A stretch of DNA of 64,000 nucleotides from Planctomycetaceae bacterium (GTDB lineage Bacteria; Planctomycetota; Planctomycetia; Planctomycetales; Planctomycetaceae), in the NCBI GenBank assembly GCA_021732975.1, contig JAKFWC010000019.1:62001-126000 (forward strand), read 5' to 3'. A program made the translations under genes and the position numbers. This document shows positions 63,787-64,000 of the stretch, piece after piece; positions within the stretch are counted from its first letter, which is position 1, and each line of letters starts with the position of its first letter. The notes beneath the pieces are model-generated. The model was not told the DNA's origin and searched no databases. It saw only the letters and a program-made list of their open reading frames with translations.

Positions 63787-64000
63787 ATGACCGCCACTGT
63801 TCCGTCGCCGGTTTCTTCCCCCCGCGGTCTGCGGCGTGAGGCGATTGTGGAATCGCTGCTCGCCGATGTGTTTCAGGGACGCCTGCGAGCGGGACAGCAT
63901 CTCGTCACGCAGGAACTTGCCGACCGGTATGCCGTCTCGCATACGCCGATCCGAGAAGCTCTGATTGCACTGGCGGGGATTGGCATCATCACGTTGGCTC
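63787..64000 (+). CDS. GntR-family transcriptional regulator, 3' end outside window
   Basis: Only 71 residues are present. After a Pro/Ser-rich start (MTATVPSPVSSPRGL) comes the GntR winged HTH: REAIVESLLADVFQGRLRAG, then LVTQELADRYAVSHTPIREAL with the conserved TPIREAL turn. The HTH type is that of the FadR subgroup. The effector domain lies beyond the window, so the ligand is unknown. Confidence 0.85.
   Translation, partial: MTATVPSPVSSPRGLRREAIVESLLADVFQGRLRAGQHLVTQELADRYAVSHTPIREALIALAGIGIITLA

Overview
The window looks like a GC-rich chromosome segment of a planctomycete, close to the Planctomycetales. The evidence is family content: two DUF1501 proteins, a DUF1549/DUF1553 protein, a PVC-type heme-binding membrane-bound dehydrogenase, a cytochrome c-WD40 protein, DUF1080 domains, a sulfatase, DUF1559-like and zinc-ribbon/STN-like secreted proteins, and an exosortase E system. 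No rRNA, tRNA, CRISPR array, prophage or complete insertion sequence was seen.

Layout. 1-5 kb: end of a DUF1501 gene facing a large cytochrome-type dehydrogenase gene. 5-10 kb: a toxin-antitoxin-like pair, the carbon-starvation transporter CstA, and an S9 peptidase gene broken by an in-frame TAA. 10-15 kb: an ABC-2 transporter pair, a Ser/Thr kinase and a redoxin lipoprotein, all on the minus strand. 15-20 kb: two zinc-ribbon/membrane proteins and a BFD-type [2Fe-2S] protein, then a sulfatase. 21-24 kb: an MFS/dehydrogenase/aldo-keto reductase operon. 24-28 kb: a small secreted protein, 6-phosphogluconate dehydrogenase and a SUMF1-domain lipoprotein. 28-32 kb: small membrane or secreted proteins, a twin-FHA-like protein and a DUF1080-esterase fusion.

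32.1-33.6 kb holds a divergent dnaA followed by a gene-free stretch with perfect DnaA boxes, a CTA-rich run matching a DnaA-trio and an AT-rich tract. This is the best candidate for the chromosomal origin. 34-41 kb is mostly housekeeping: a YhcH-like protein, cysteine desulfurase, a HAD phosphatase, DNA polymerase III delta, a PEP-hydrolase-like protein and IspH. 40.7-49 kb is a planctomycete-specific cluster (cytochrome c-WD40, membrane protein, DUF1549/1553, DUF1501) beside a divergent PAS-AraC regulator. 49.6-51.5 kb encodes exosortase E/protease with one very small VPEI-type sorting substrate. 51.8-55 kb: CsrA, a Gfo/Idh/MocA oxidoreductase, an RNase Z-like MBL protein and a 7Fe ferredoxin. 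55.3-63.4 kb: the GOGAT genes gltD and gltB with a Uma2-family gene between them, headed by a LysR regulator. The window ends inside a GntR regulator gene.

Intergenic DNA is unusually rich in palindromic repeats. I can separate at least eight families by eye. Several sit at gene ends and some supply the last or first codons of proteins. Gene starts were moved from the longest reading frame wherever the extension lay inside such a repeat or a Shine-Dalgarno-like sequence preceded an internal start.
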